From: an uncultured Clostridia bacterium
GTDB taxonomy: Bacteria; Bacillota; Clostridia; TANB77; CAG-508
Assembly: GCA_934122125.1 (NCBI GenBank)
Contig: CAKOVW010000027.1
Coordinates: forward strand, 1 to 16,961
Direction: 5' to 3'
Length of the DNA stretch: 16,961 nt
Below, in pieces: positions 1 to 7,877 of this stretch (positions within the stretch are counted from its first letter, which is position 1; each line of letters starts with the position of its first letter). The notes beneath the pieces were generated by a model, which did no database searches, had not been told where the DNA came from, and worked only from the letters and a program-made list of their open reading frames with translations. Made by a program: the position numbers and the translations under genes.

Positions 1-654
1 ATTATATTTTATATAACTTTCTACTATAATTTGTGGATATGACATATACTTTCTAAATTTTATTATCGTTTCTGTTGCCTCTAGTAATTCCTCATAATTA
101 TTTACTTCAATATAAGTTTTGAATTTTAGAATCCAATTCTTCTTTGTATGCAATTTATATGTATAGTCTTCATAGTATTCTTCGACTTTAAACTTATTTT
201 TGTCTAAGTCATTCCAAACATCAAAGAAATATTTATATATTCTCGCCTCTGTATCTTCTATAAAAACATTATCATCTTTTTTAGATATAGCATGTACTTC
301 TATTTCTGGTATTTCTGCAATTTTGTATGTGAGAAATCCATTGCCAGTTATATCTGTATTGATTGCTTTTTCAGTGAAATCCAACTGATAAATATCTTCT
401 AAGTTACTAATTCTACGTCTTTCATATTTAAATCTCATTGAACTAAACCAGCTACTTACTAGTATAGTAATTATAATAAATATACCAATTATTATTGTAG
501 CTCGTTTTATAATAATTCTTTTTCTAATCGCCTCTTTTGAGTTTTGCTTTTTAAACTTTTCATATATGTCAAAGCCATATTTATCTATTATGTCTGCTTT
601 TTTATTTTGTTCAGATATTTCGATTTCTTTCCATTCTTCATTATTATTTATCAT
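1..654 (-). CDS. Unrecognised single-pass membrane protein, 3' end cut by window edge
   Basis: An open frame of 218 codons runs from ATG at 654 to the left edge with no stop, so the C-terminus is missing. A GGAG ribosome binding site sits about 6 bases before the ATG. The first ~45 residues are charged and hydrophilic. A basic patch (RKRIIIKR, about 44-51) and one hydrophobic helix (about 52-69) follow. The rest is a hydrophilic domain with many Tyr, Lys and Glu. There is no cleavable signal peptide at the N-terminus. By the positive-inside rule the short N-terminus is probably cytoplasmic and the larger C-terminal part extracellular. It starts 22 bases after the methyltransferase stop, so the two are probably co-transcribed. 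I do not recognise a family and assign no function. Confidence 0.8.
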   Translation of the reverse strand, partial: MINNNEEWKEIEISEQNKKADIIDKYGFDIYEKFKKQNSKEAIRKRIIIKRATIIIGIFIIITILVSSWFSSMRFKYERRRISNLEDIYQLDFTEKAINTDITGNGFLTYKIAEIPEIEVHAISKKDDNVFIEDTEARIYKYFFDVWNDLDKNKFKVEEYYEDYTYKLHTKKNWILKFKTYIEVNNYEELLEATETIIKFRKYMSYPQIIVESYIKYN

Positions 655-676
655 TTTTTCTCCTATATAAGCAAAT

Positions 677-1471
677 TTATTTTTCAAAATATTTTTCTCT
701 TACATACTCATATATCATTATGCTTGCTGCTACTGAAGCATTTAGGCTTTCTGTTTTTCCTAGCATTGGTATTTTAACTCTTTGGTCTGCTAAGTCTTGT
801 ATCTCTTTTGATACTCCTTTTGCTTCATTTCCAATTATTATTACTTTTTTATTATATTTTATATCATATACACTTTTATCTGTGTCTAATGATGTTGCTA
901 CTACTTCAAATTTATGTTTTTTTATCATTTGCAATGTTTTAGCCAAATTGTCAGTTGTTATTATATTCATTCTAAATATAGCTCCCATTGTTGAGCGCAC
1001 AACCTTTGGGTTATATGGATCTGCACTGTCTGATGATAATATTATTTGTTTTAAGTTTGCACTGTCTGCTGTTCTTAATATTGTTCCTAAGTTACCTGGA
1101 TCTTGTATTCCATCTAATGCAAGTATAATGTCTTCTTTGTAATCTATTTTGTCTATGCTATCTCCTTTTTCAACTACTGCAAGAATTCCTTGTGGGTTTA
1201 CAACATCTGTTATAGAAATGAATAATTTTTTAGTTACATATATGCAATTATATTTTGCAATTTCATATAGAAGTGATTGTTCAAAACTTTCAGTATATTC
1301 GCAATCTTCACATACAACAATAGTTTTTATATTTACCGCTTCTTCAATTGCTTCTCTTACTAATTTTATTCCTTCAACTATATATTCGTTTGTTTCATCT
1401 CTAAACTTTTTATCTTTTAGCTTTTTAATATATTTAATTTGTTCATTATCTTTACTTGAAATTACTTGCAT
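677..1471 (-). CDS. TrmH/SpoU-family RNA 2'-O-methyltransferase
   Basis: 264 aa, the usual length for bacterial SpoU-type (SPOUT) rRNA methyltransferases, which transfer a methyl group from S-adenosylmethionine to a ribose 2'-OH. A substrate-binding N-terminal domain of the L30e-like type spans about 1-100. The three SPOUT motifs follow in order: LDGIQDPGNLGTILRTA (119-135), IIIGNEAKG (211-219) and KIPMLGKTESLNASVAAS (233-250). The last forms the knotted SAM pocket. The family (RlmB/YsgA-like, often labelled 23S rRNA methyltransferase) is clear, but the exact target nucleotide cannot be read from sequence. AAGGAAAAG precedes the ATG, and a consensus promoter lies 33 bases upstream. In many Clostridia this gene sits near pheS or the ribosomal L20 cluster; here its neighbours are a toxin-antitoxin pair and an unknown membrane protein. 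Confidence 0.93.
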   Translation of the reverse strand: MQVISSKDNEQIKYIKKLKDKKFRDETNEYIVEGIKLVREAIEEAVNIKTIVVCEDCEYTESFEQSLLYEIAKYNCIYVTKKLFISITDVVNPQGILAVVEKGDSIDKIDYKEDIILALDGIQDPGNLGTILRTADSANLKQIILSSDSADPYNPKVVRSTMGAIFRMNIITTDNLAKTLQMIKKHKFEVVATSLDTDKSVYDIKYNKKVIIIGNEAKGVSKEIQDLADQRVKIPMLGKTESLNASVAASIMIYEYVREKYFEK

Positions 1472-1503
1472 AACTTTTCCTTTCTATCTATAATCTAGTA
1501 TTT

Positions 1504-1532
1504 ATTATACCAATTTTCATCTTTTTTATCAA
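1504..1532 (-). promoter_or_regulatory. Sigma-A-type promoter for the RNA methyltransferase
   Basis: Reading the minus strand, TTGATA (1532-1527) and TATAAT (1509-1504) are separated by exactly 17 bases. This gives a predicted start near 1497 and a leader of about 25 bases before the ATG at 1471. It lies just downstream of a terminator, so the methyltransferase has its own transcription unit. Confidence 0.7.
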
Positions 1533-1552
1533 TGTTTTATAAACTACATAAA

Positions 1553-1641
1553 TAAAAAACTCACATCTGCAATTTGACGATTCTGATGTGAGTTTTTATA
1601 TCTAATCGGCAAAACAATGTTTGTGGATTGTTATTTTCTAT
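1553..1641 (-). ncRNA. Candidate small RNA (about 90 nt) between promoter and terminator
   Basis: A promoter-like pair at 1648-1675 would start RNA near 1641, and a strong intrinsic terminator ends near 1553. The interval contains no ATG-started frame. The predicted RNA has a short 5' hairpin (AACAAT pairing with ATTGTT around a CCACAAAC loop, about 1613-1632) and then the terminator stem. It does not resemble an RNA family I know. The alternative is that this is simply the 3' end of the toxin-antitoxin transcript with a chance promoter. No expression evidence is available. Confidence 0.35.
1555..1597 (-). terminator. Intrinsic terminator
   Basis: A 13-bp perfect stem (1555-1567 with 1585-1597; core ACTCACATC/GATGTGAGT) with a 17-base loop, followed on the minus strand by a T run. 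It ends transcription coming from the toxin gene or from the promoter at 1648-1675. The plus strand also has a T run after the stem, so it may work both ways. Confidence 0.8.
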
Positions 1642-1647
1642 ATTTTT

Positions 1648-1675
1648 ATTATACATTCATTATTAAAAAAGTCAA
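1648..1675 (-). promoter_or_regulatory. Sigma-A-type promoter upstream of a non-coding interval
   Basis: TTGACT (1675-1670) and TATAAT (1653-1648) on the minus strand, spaced by 16 bases. The match is close to consensus, but no gene starts before the terminator at 1597-1555. It is the basis for the small-RNA candidate. AT-rich sequence produces such matches by chance. Confidence 0.45.
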
Positions 1676-1719
1676 TAAATCTAAATAATATTAACTTTGT
1701 CATATCTATTAATTAGGAA

Positions 1720-2028
1720 TTATAATTGATTTAAATAATTTTGATTTTTATAAAAAATATGTAAAATAAATACCTCACTAGTATCATTTTTTACTTCATA
1801 TATGATAATAAAATTATTGATTAAAAGTTTTCTAAGATTTTTAAATTTTGATTTAAATATGTTTTGATGCCTTTCTGGCCAATATTGTAATGTTAATATT
1901 TTATCTCTTATCTTTTTATAGTTTTGTTTTGCAATATTAGGCTCTTGAAGTTGGTTAGCTATATATTCATAAATAAATTGTAATTCTTCTTCAAAAGCCA
2001 TTGTTGTGTTTATTTTATATTTATTCAT
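1720..2028 (-). CDS. ParE/RelE-superfamily toxin of a type II toxin-antitoxin pair
   Basis: 102 aa, typical for the family. The order of elements fits ParE/RelE: an N-terminal strand, two amphipathic helices (about 11-48, including EELQFIYEYIANQL), the YWPER turn (49-53), then strands ending in LLINNFIIIYEV (68-79) and FILHIFYKNQNY (87-98). These toxins either cleave ribosome-bound mRNA (RelE-like) or poison DNA gyrase (ParE-like), and the sequence does not decide which. The start overlaps the antitoxin frame by 8 bases, indicating translational coupling, with the antitoxin made first. No frame damage is seen, so the toxin is probably intact. Confidence 0.85.
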   Translation of the reverse strand: MNKYKINTTMAFEEELQFIYEYIANQLQEPNIAKQNYKKIRDKILTLQYWPERHQNIFKSKFKNLRKLLINNFIIIYEVKNDTSEVFILHIFYKNQNYLNQL

Positions 2029-2353
2029 TTATCTTATACTTTTCCTCCATTTCTTGGAAGAAATTTTGTGCAAGTCTGTAATTACCATTTTCTACATCTT
2101 GTAATCCTTGTTCTACCTTTTCGTAAATATCCTTTTTAAAGCTCTCATAATCATCAAACTTCTCATTAAAATACTTTTCGATTAATTTTTCTACTTTTTC
2201 TTTTTCAAATTTTTCATAGGCTTCATTACTTAATAGAACTAAATCATTATAGCCGTTTTTGGTAATATATACTGGTTCATTTGTTGCATGACATAATTTT
2301 GATATTTCATTATAATTATTTCTTAAATCTGCACATGGTCTAATTAATGCCAT
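2021..2353 (-). CDS. Phd/YefM-type antitoxin
   Basis: 110 aa. The N-terminal half (about 1-48) fits the Phd/YefM DNA-binding fold: IRPCADLRNNYNEISKLC, then the EPVYITKNGYNDLVLLS segment and a following helix. The C-terminal half is a long charged Lys/Glu-rich region that would wrap and neutralise the toxin. Such antitoxins bind the operon promoter and repress it, and are labile to proteases. The ribosome binding site is a perfect AAAGGAGG (2368-2361) 7 bases before the ATG, so the antitoxin should be translated far more strongly than the coupled toxin. That is the expected arrangement for this system. Confidence 0.88.
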   Translation of the reverse strand: MALIRPCADLRNNYNEISKLCHATNEPVYITKNGYNDLVLLSNEAYEKFEKEKVEKLIEKYFNEKFDDYESFKKDIYEKVEQGLQDVENGNYRLAQNFFQEMEEKYKINE

Positions 2354-2381
2354 AAAATAACCTCCTTTAATTTATGGTCAA

Positions 2382-2410
2382 ATTATATCATAATTATATT
2401 ATTAGCACAA
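2382..2410 (-). promoter_or_regulatory. Promoter of the toxin-antitoxin operon
   Basis: On the minus strand a perfect TATAAT (2387-2382) is preceded at 17 bases by TTGTGC (2410-2405), a weak -35. AT-rich imperfect dyads around the -10 could be the autorepression site typical of Phd/YefM systems, but none is distinctive enough to mark. Confidence 0.5.
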
Positions 2411-2436
2411 TACATATTTCCATTTTTTGTTAAAAA

Positions 2437-2466
2437 TTGATAGTGTACTATTACATACACTATCAA
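2437..2466 (-). terminator. Intrinsic terminator of the asnB-mfd unit
   Basis: An 11-bp perfect stem (TTGATAGTGTA with TACACTATCAA; 2437-2447 and 2456-2466) with an 8-base loop, beginning 6 bases after the mfd stop and followed on the minus strand by TTTTT. It separates mfd from the toxin-antitoxin unit. Confidence 0.85.
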
Positions 2467-2471
2467 TAAAT

Positions 2472-5400
2472 TTAAATTTCAATTACAGTATTCAAAAATT
2501 CTTTAGCTTTTTCTATGATGTTTTCATTTTCTTTAATTCGTAGTGTAACATAAGGTTCTACTGCATTAGAGAACTTAACTAGCATAGGGTATTTTGTAAT
2601 TAAAGCATTTACCATTTCTGGTTTAATTTTTTCTTTTACAAAATAGAACACAATTCCGTTTTCTCTTTGAGCTATTTTTAAGATGTTTGCTTTTCTTGCA
2701 AGTTGTTTTATTCTTGCAATATCTATTAAGTTTTCCAATTCTTTTGGAAGTCTACCATATCTATCAATAACCTCATCAATAACATTTTGAAGTTCTTCTT
2801 CTGTTCTACATAAAGCAATATTCTGGTATATTTCAATTTTTTGACTACTATTTTCAATAAAGTTATCTGGTATATAGCTAGAAACAGCTAAGTCAATTTG
2901 TACATCTTGTTCTTCTACTACTTCTATGCCTTGCATCTCTTTTATAACTTCATCTAGCAATTTACAATATGTATCGTAGCCGACTTGCTCCATGTGTCCA
3001 TGTTGCATTTCTCCAAGCATACTTCCTGCTCCACGAATTTCCAAATCTCTCATTGCTATTTTAAATCCTGAGCCAAATTCGGTAAATTCTTTAATAGCTT
3101 TTAAACGTTTATCTGCAACTTCTGATAATAGTTTATCTCTTTTATATGTTACATAAGCATACGCTTGTTTGTCGCTTCTACCAACTCTACCTCTAATTTG
3201 GTAAAGCTGTGCTAAGCCTAATCTATCTGCATTTTCTACTATTATAGTATTAGCATTTGGTATGTCTATTCCAGATTCTAATATTGTAGTACATACTAGT
3301 ACATTTATTTCGTGGTTTATAAAGCTTTCCATTATTTCTTCTAGTTCTTTACCACTCATTTTTCCATGAGCAAATCCTACTTTAGCTTCTGGAACTAACA
3401 TTGATATTTCATTTGCTTTTTTCTCAATACCTTCTACTTGGTTAAATAGGTAAAATACCTGTCCGCCTCTTTCAATTTCTTTAGTTATTGCTTCTGTTAT
3501 CACTTCTTGATCATATTCAAGAACATAAGTTTGTACTGGTTTTCTGTTATGAGGTGGTTCATATATAACTGACATATCTCTAACACCAACTATTGACATG
3601 TGTAATGTTCTTGGTATTGGTGTTGCGGTCATTGTTAATACATCTATATTTGTTCTTAATTTCTTTATTTTTTCTTTATCTTTAACTCCAAAACGATGTT
3701 CCTCATCTATTATTAAAAGCCCTAAATCCTTAAAATTAACATCTTCACTTAGTAGTCTATGTGTTCCAACAACCACATCAACTTCACCCAATTTAAGTTT
3801 CTTTATAATTTCATCTTGCTCTTTTTTGGTTTTAAATCTATTTAATAATTCAACATTTACAGCAAATTCTTGCATTCTAGTTTTAAATTCTTCATATTGC
3901 TGATTTGCAAGTATTGTAGTTGGTACTAAGTATGCAACTTGTTTTTGGTCCATAACCGCCTTAAATGCAGCTCTTATTGCAACTTCTGTTTTACCATATC
4001 CTACATCTCCACATAAAAGTCTATCCATTGGTTGTGGTTTTTCCATATCTTTTTTTACATCTTGTATACATCTTAATTGATCATCTGTTTCTGTATATGG
4101 AAAACTATCTTCAAATTGTTTTTGCCAAGGAGTATCTGGTGAAAAACTAAATCCTTTTATCTTTTGACGTTTGGCATATAGTTCTATTAAATCTTTAGCA
4201 ACCGCTTCTAAGTTTTTCTTTACTTTGCTAGTTGTTGCACTCCACTCTTTTCCACCTAGCTTATTTAGTCTAGGAGATGAATTATCTCCTCCACCTATAT
4301 ACTTTCTAACACTATCTAAGCTATTTGTAGGAACATATAGAATGTCATCATTTCTATATTTAATTTTAATATAGTCTTTTGTTACACCATCTGCTGTAAT
4401 TGTGTTTACTCCTATAAATTGTCCTATACCATGTGTTTGGTGTACTACTATATCACCTGGTTTTAAATCTGCAAATACAATTTTTTCGCTATCTTTAAAT
4501 GTACTAGATAATTTCTTTTTTCTTTTTACAGGTTCTTCAAAATTATTTTGCAAACTAATTACTATTAAGTTTAAATCATAATTTTCAAAACCAGAAGAAA
4601 AACCTCCAATTGTTACTATAATTTCTCCTGGTTTAACATTTTCCGCTTCTTGTTCATATTTATAATTTATTTGATTTTCTTTTAAAATGTCGCATAGTTT
4701 TTTAGCACTTATTTCATTACCAGCAAGTAATACTACTTTCTTTTTATTCTTTTGATATGTTACAATATCTGCAAGTAGTAAATCTAGTTGTAGGTTATAG
4801 AAGTTGATTTCTCTAGTTTCAAAATAGTATTTTTGAATGTTTTTAATTGAGTCATTTTGTTCTAAATATATTATTTGTTTTTCTTCAAAGTTATATTCAA
4901 ATTTACTAATGTTTTCAATTGCTTCTGGCACAAACTTTTCTTTTTCTATTAATGATGCAATTAGTTTGTTGTTATCTTCTATTATGTTTGTTTTTCTTTG
5001 ATTTATTTTGGTCTTTTCATCTAATAAAAGTAAATATTCATCTGACATATAGTCTAAAAATGAAGCCTGATTTTCATAAAATTCATTAAAATATTTATTG
5101 ATTTTAGAAATATAATCTCCATTTTTTATAAGTTCTATGTCTTCTATTTCTTCAGGATATTTTTCTTGTATATTTTTTACCGCTTTTGATAAATCTTGTA
5201 CTATTAATTCATGTGCTGGGAATATAGTTATTTCTTTTAGCATTTCTGTTGATCTTTGTGAAGATATTTGAAAAAATCTAATTGAATCAACTTCATCTCC
5301 CCAAAACTCAATTCTAACACCAATTTTTTCTGATAATCCAACATCTACTATTCCGCCACGAATACTAAATTGTCCTTTGTTTTCAATCAGATCACTTCTC

Positions 5401-5891
5401 TCATAACCAAGTCCAACTAGTTTTTCTTTAATTCCATCTAATAAATATGTTTTTCCAACTTCAAAATCTATAACATTTTGATACAAAGTGTCTTTAGCAA
5501 CCATTTTTTGCATAATTGCTTCTATTGTTGTAACTATTATTATTGGTTCTTTTTGTTTTTTAGCCAAGTACATTTTGTTTAATACATCAATTCTTTTATA
5601 TTCAATTTCTTTACTTTGTGCAACATAGTCATAACTTGTAATTTCTTTTTTAGAAAAGAAATATGTTTGTTTTATAAGTTTCTTTAAGTCTTGATATAAC
5701 TTACGTGCTTGTATTTCATTATATGTTACTAACACCATTGGTCTTTTAGTTTTATTAAAAATAGCTGCTAGTACATGTAGTTTTTCAACGTCAACTAAGC
5801 CCGATATAGCTATCGGGCCTGTTTTACTAATTTGTTTTGTGAGTTCTTGGAACTTTTTATTTTCTTCCAATGTTTTAATTAAAAAGTTCAT
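2472..5891 (-). CDS. mfd: Transcription-repair coupling factor Mfd
   Basis: 1139 aa, normal for Mfd. This SF2 translocase pushes stalled RNA polymerase off DNA lesions and recruits UvrA. The N-terminal third is the UvrB-like module, with a degenerate nucleotide-binding site (ISGLVDVEK near 29). The RNA-polymerase-interacting CarD-like domain begins near 477 (KPGDIVVHQTHGIGQF). The helicase motor has Walker A GDVGYGKT (628-635), the DEEH box (729-732) and motif VI QIRGRVGRS (898-906). The C-terminal autoinhibitory TRCF domain spans about 985-1090. The ATG lies 6 bases after the asnB stop, and its purine-rich GAGGG site lies within the end of asnB. The two genes are therefore coupled, which is not the pth-mfd neighbourhood common in Bacillota. 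Confidence 0.98.
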   Translation of the reverse strand: MNFLIKTLEENKKFQELTKQISKTGPIAISGLVDVEKLHVLAAIFNKTKRPMVLVTYNEIQARKLYQDLKKLIKQTYFFSKKEITSYDYVAQSKEIEYKRIDVLNKMYLAKKQKEPIIIVTTIEAIMQKMVAKDTLYQNVIDFEVGKTYLLDGIKEKLVGLGYERSDLIENKGQFSIRGGIVDVGLSEKIGVRIEFWGDEVDSIRFFQISSQRSTEMLKEITIFPAHELIVQDLSKAVKNIQEKYPEEIEDIELIKNGDYISKINKYFNEFYENQASFLDYMSDEYLLLLDEKTKINQRKTNIIEDNNKLIASLIEKEKFVPEAIENISKFEYNFEEKQIIYLEQNDSIKNIQKYYFETREINFYNLQLDLLLADIVTYQKNKKKVVLLAGNEISAKKLCDILKENQINYKYEQEAENVKPGEIIVTIGGFSSGFENYDLNLIVISLQNNFEEPVKRKKKLSSTFKDSEKIVFADLKPGDIVVHQTHGIGQFIGVNTITADGVTKDYIKIKYRNDDILYVPTNSLDSVRKYIGGGDNSSPRLNKLGGKEWSATTSKVKKNLEAVAKDLIELYAKRQKIKGFSFSPDTPWQKQFEDSFPYTETDDQLRCIQDVKKDMEKPQPMDRLLCGDVGYGKTEVAIRAAFKAVMDQKQVAYLVPTTILANQQYEEFKTRMQEFAVNVELLNRFKTKKEQDEIIKKLKLGEVDVVVGTHRLLSEDVNFKDLGLLIIDEEHRFGVKDKEKIKKLRTNIDVLTMTATPIPRTLHMSIVGVRDMSVIYEPPHNRKPVQTYVLEYDQEVITEAITKEIERGGQVFYLFNQVEGIEKKANEISMLVPEAKVGFAHGKMSGKELEEIMESFINHEINVLVCTTILESGIDIPNANTIIVENADRLGLAQLYQIRGRVGRSDKQAYAYVTYKRDKLLSEVADKRLKAIKEFTEFGSGFKIAMRDLEIRGAGSMLGEMQHGHMEQVGYDTYCKLLDEVIKEMQGIEVVEEQDVQIDLAVSSYIPDNFIENSSQKIEIYQNIALCRTEEELQNVIDEVIDRYGRLPKELENLIDIARIKQLARKANILKIAQRENGIVFYFVKEKIKPEMVNALITKYPMLVKFSNAVEPYVTLRIKENENIIEKAKEFLNTVIEI
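5799..5818 (-). other. GC-rich 8-bp hairpin inside the mfd 5' coding region
   Basis: Perfect arms GCCCGATA and TATCGGGC around a 4-base loop, 73-93 bases into mfd (codons 25-31, GPIAISG). It is built from GGC, CCG, TCG and GGC codons, which are rare in the neighbouring genes. It could be a pause or translation-attenuating structure, or a coincidence of a conserved glycine/proline segment. No T run follows. Confidence 0.4.
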
Positions 5892-5897
5892 TTTGAA

Positions 5898-7727
5898 TTA
5901 TCCCTCTACGAAATATTGTTTATACCAAATTAAGAAGCAATATATTGTATAAACTTTTCTATGTGTCATTGCTTTTCCTTCATAATAGTCATTTAAAAGT
6001 TTAACTATTTTATCTGTGTCAAAGAATTTTGCTGCATATTCACTTTCAAAAGTTTCTTTTACTTTATTATACCATTTTTCTTCTTTTAGCCAATATTTGA
6101 ATGGAACCATAAATCCCTTTTTCTCTCTTTGTGCCCATTCCTTTGGAACTATTTTAGCAGCTGCTTTTCTTAATGCATATTTCGTTGTGTCTTTTCCAAC
6201 TATTTTGTATTCTCTTGGTAGTTTAGAAGCGGTATCAAATACAACTCTATCTAATATAGGAACTCTTAACTCAAGTGATGCTGACATAGTCATTTTATCT
6301 GCTTTTAATAGAATATCATTTGGTAACCATAAATGCATATCTAAATATTGCATTTTGATTAAGTCATTTTGGTCCTTTACTTTTGCAAATATTGGAGCTG
6401 TAACATCTTTAAAACTAATATTAGTTTTGTATTCTGGTTTTAATACATCATTTGCTTGTTCATCATCAAATATAAATGCTTGGCCAATATAGCTGTCTTC
6501 AATTGGTGTTCCTTCTGAAATTAAGAAGTTTTTTCCTTTTATGTTTGGTAATTTTTCAGCAAATTTTTTCATTTTTGCTCTAAATGAAAGTGGTAGTTTT
6601 TCATAAGCATTATAGAATTTTGTTCTATGGTATGTTTGGTAACCTCCAAATAATTCGTCTGCTCCCTCACCAGATAAAACTACTTTTACATCTTTTGCAG
6701 CTAATCTTGATAAATGATATAAAGGAACTGCTGAAAGATTTGCATGTGGTTCATCTGAATAATATTGTACATCTTCTAATGAATCAAAAAATTCTTCATC
6801 AGATATAATTTTGCTAGTATTTTTTATTCCTAAAATTTTTGATAAATCTTTAGCATAAACTGTTTCATCAAAATTATCATAATTAAATCCTACTGTATAT
6901 GTTTTGTCTGGCTTTGCATAAGATACAACATAACTTGAATCTACACCAGATGATAAAAATGAGCCGACCTCAACATCTGCTATTCTATGATAATCTATTG
7001 AACTTGTTATTGTTTCATGTATACTATTTACAGTTTCTTCAAAGTTTTTCTTTTCTTCTATAAAGTTAAATGTATTGTATTCTGTTACTTCTAATTTACC
7101 ATCTTTGTAAGTAAATTGATGACCTGGCTTTAGCCTATATACTCCTTTGAAAAATGTTTCATCTAATGCAGAGTATTGGAAAGTTAAATATGTTTTTAAA
7201 GCCTCTTCATTTAATTCCTTTTTAAATTTTGGATGTGGTAAAAAGCTCTTTATTTCTGAGCCAAATATAAACATACCATCTCTGTTGTAATAATAAAATG
7301 GTTTTATTCCAAAATGATCTCTTGCACCAAAAAGAACTTTGTTTTTAATATCCCATATTACAAATGCAAACATTCCTCTAAGTTTTTTAGTAATTTCTTG
7401 TCCATATTCTTCATATCCATGAAGAATAGTTTCTGTATCAGAATTATTGGCAAAAACATGTCCTTTTGCCATTAAGTCTTCTTTTAATTCTTGATAATTA
7501 TATATTTCTCCATTAAATAAAATAACCATTGAGCTATCTTCATTAAACATTGGTTGATGCCCATTACTTAGGTCTATTATACTTAATCTTCTAAATGCTA
7601 GAGAGATTTTATCATCTTCATAAAATCCCTCATCATCTGGTCCTCTATGTTTTATAGTATCTGACATACTTTTTATTATTTTTCTATCTTTTTCTCCATC
7701 TTCAACATATCCTACAAATCCACACAT
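5898..7727 (-). CDS. asnB: Asparagine synthetase, glutamine-hydrolysing
   Basis: 609 aa, the usual bacterial AsnB size. It makes asparagine from aspartate, ATP and glutamine in the cytoplasm. The N-terminal class II glutaminase domain starts with Cys2 (MCGFVGY), the nucleophile after Met removal, followed by HRGPDDEG (27-34), FNGEIYN (71-77) and SDTE (96-99). The synthetase domain has the PP-loop LSSGVDSS (258-265), a Ser-for-Gly variant of the usual SGG, and LSGEGADELFGGY (351-363). GAGGAG lies just upstream of the ATG, and a good promoter gives a leader of only about 20 bases. There is therefore no room for the Asn T-box leader often found on such genes in Bacillota. It is the first gene of a unit with mfd. 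Whether it is a biosynthetic or a specialised paralogue cannot be told. Confidence 0.97.
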   Translation of the reverse strand: MCGFVGYVEDGEKDRKIIKSMSDTIKHRGPDDEGFYEDDKISLAFRRLSIIDLSNGHQPMFNEDSSMVILFNGEIYNYQELKEDLMAKGHVFANNSDTETILHGYEEYGQEITKKLRGMFAFVIWDIKNKVLFGARDHFGIKPFYYYNRDGMFIFGSEIKSFLPHPKFKKELNEEALKTYLTFQYSALDETFFKGVYRLKPGHQFTYKDGKLEVTEYNTFNFIEEKKNFEETVNSIHETITSSIDYHRIADVEVGSFLSSGVDSSYVVSYAKPDKTYTVGFNYDNFDETVYAKDLSKILGIKNTSKIISDEEFFDSLEDVQYYSDEPHANLSAVPLYHLSRLAAKDVKVVLSGEGADELFGGYQTYHRTKFYNAYEKLPLSFRAKMKKFAEKLPNIKGKNFLISEGTPIEDSYIGQAFIFDDEQANDVLKPEYKTNISFKDVTAPIFAKVKDQNDLIKMQYLDMHLWLPNDILLKADKMTMSASLELRVPILDRVVFDTASKLPREYKIVGKDTTKYALRKAAAKIVPKEWAQREKKGFMVPFKYWLKEEKWYNKVKETFESEYAAKFFDTDKIVKLLNDYYEGKAMTHRKVYTIYCFLIWYKQYFVEG

Positions 7728-7753
7728 ATTTTATCTCCTCTTTTCCTTTTTGT

Positions 7754-7782
7754 AGTATACACAAAAATGCCATTATTTGCAA
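7754..7782 (-). promoter_or_regulatory. Promoter of asnB-mfd
   Basis: TTGCAA (7782-7777) and TATACT (7759-7754) on the minus strand with exactly 17 bases between. The predicted start near 7747 leaves a short leader before the asnB ATG at 7727, so no riboswitch or T-box fits. Confidence 0.7.
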
Positions 7783-7821
7783 GATATATTTGTGATTTTT
7801 TATAAGAATACCACCAAAAGA

Positions 7822-7845
7822 AGAGCCTAACCAAAGTTAAGCTCT
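7822..7845 (-). terminator. Probable terminator after spoIIID
   Basis: A 10-position stem with one internal mismatch (AGAGC.TAAC arms) and a 4-base CAAA-type loop, followed on the minus strand by TCTTCTTTTGG. The T tract is interrupted, so termination may be incomplete. It lies between spoIIID and the asnB promoter. Confidence 0.6.
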
Positions 7846-7852
7846 AAATGTA

Positions 7853-7872
7853 TAATTTCTAATTAGAAATTA
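7853..7872. repeat. 20-bp perfect palindrome next to the spoIIID stop
   Basis: TAATTTCTAATTAGAAATTA is its own reverse complement and starts 5 bases past the spoIIID stop. With no loop it is more plausible as a protein site on DNA than as an RNA hairpin. It may equally be chance in AT-rich DNA. Confidence 0.4.
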
Positions 7873-7877
7873 CTGGA

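Noticed and set aside
200..1493. Plus-strand open frames of 60-140 codons opposite the methyltransferase and the partial membrane protein
   Set aside because: They are antisense to well-supported minus-strand genes, have Ser/Phe/Leu-rich low-complexity translations, no ribosome binding sites and no family features. The same holds for all other plus-strand frames in the window.
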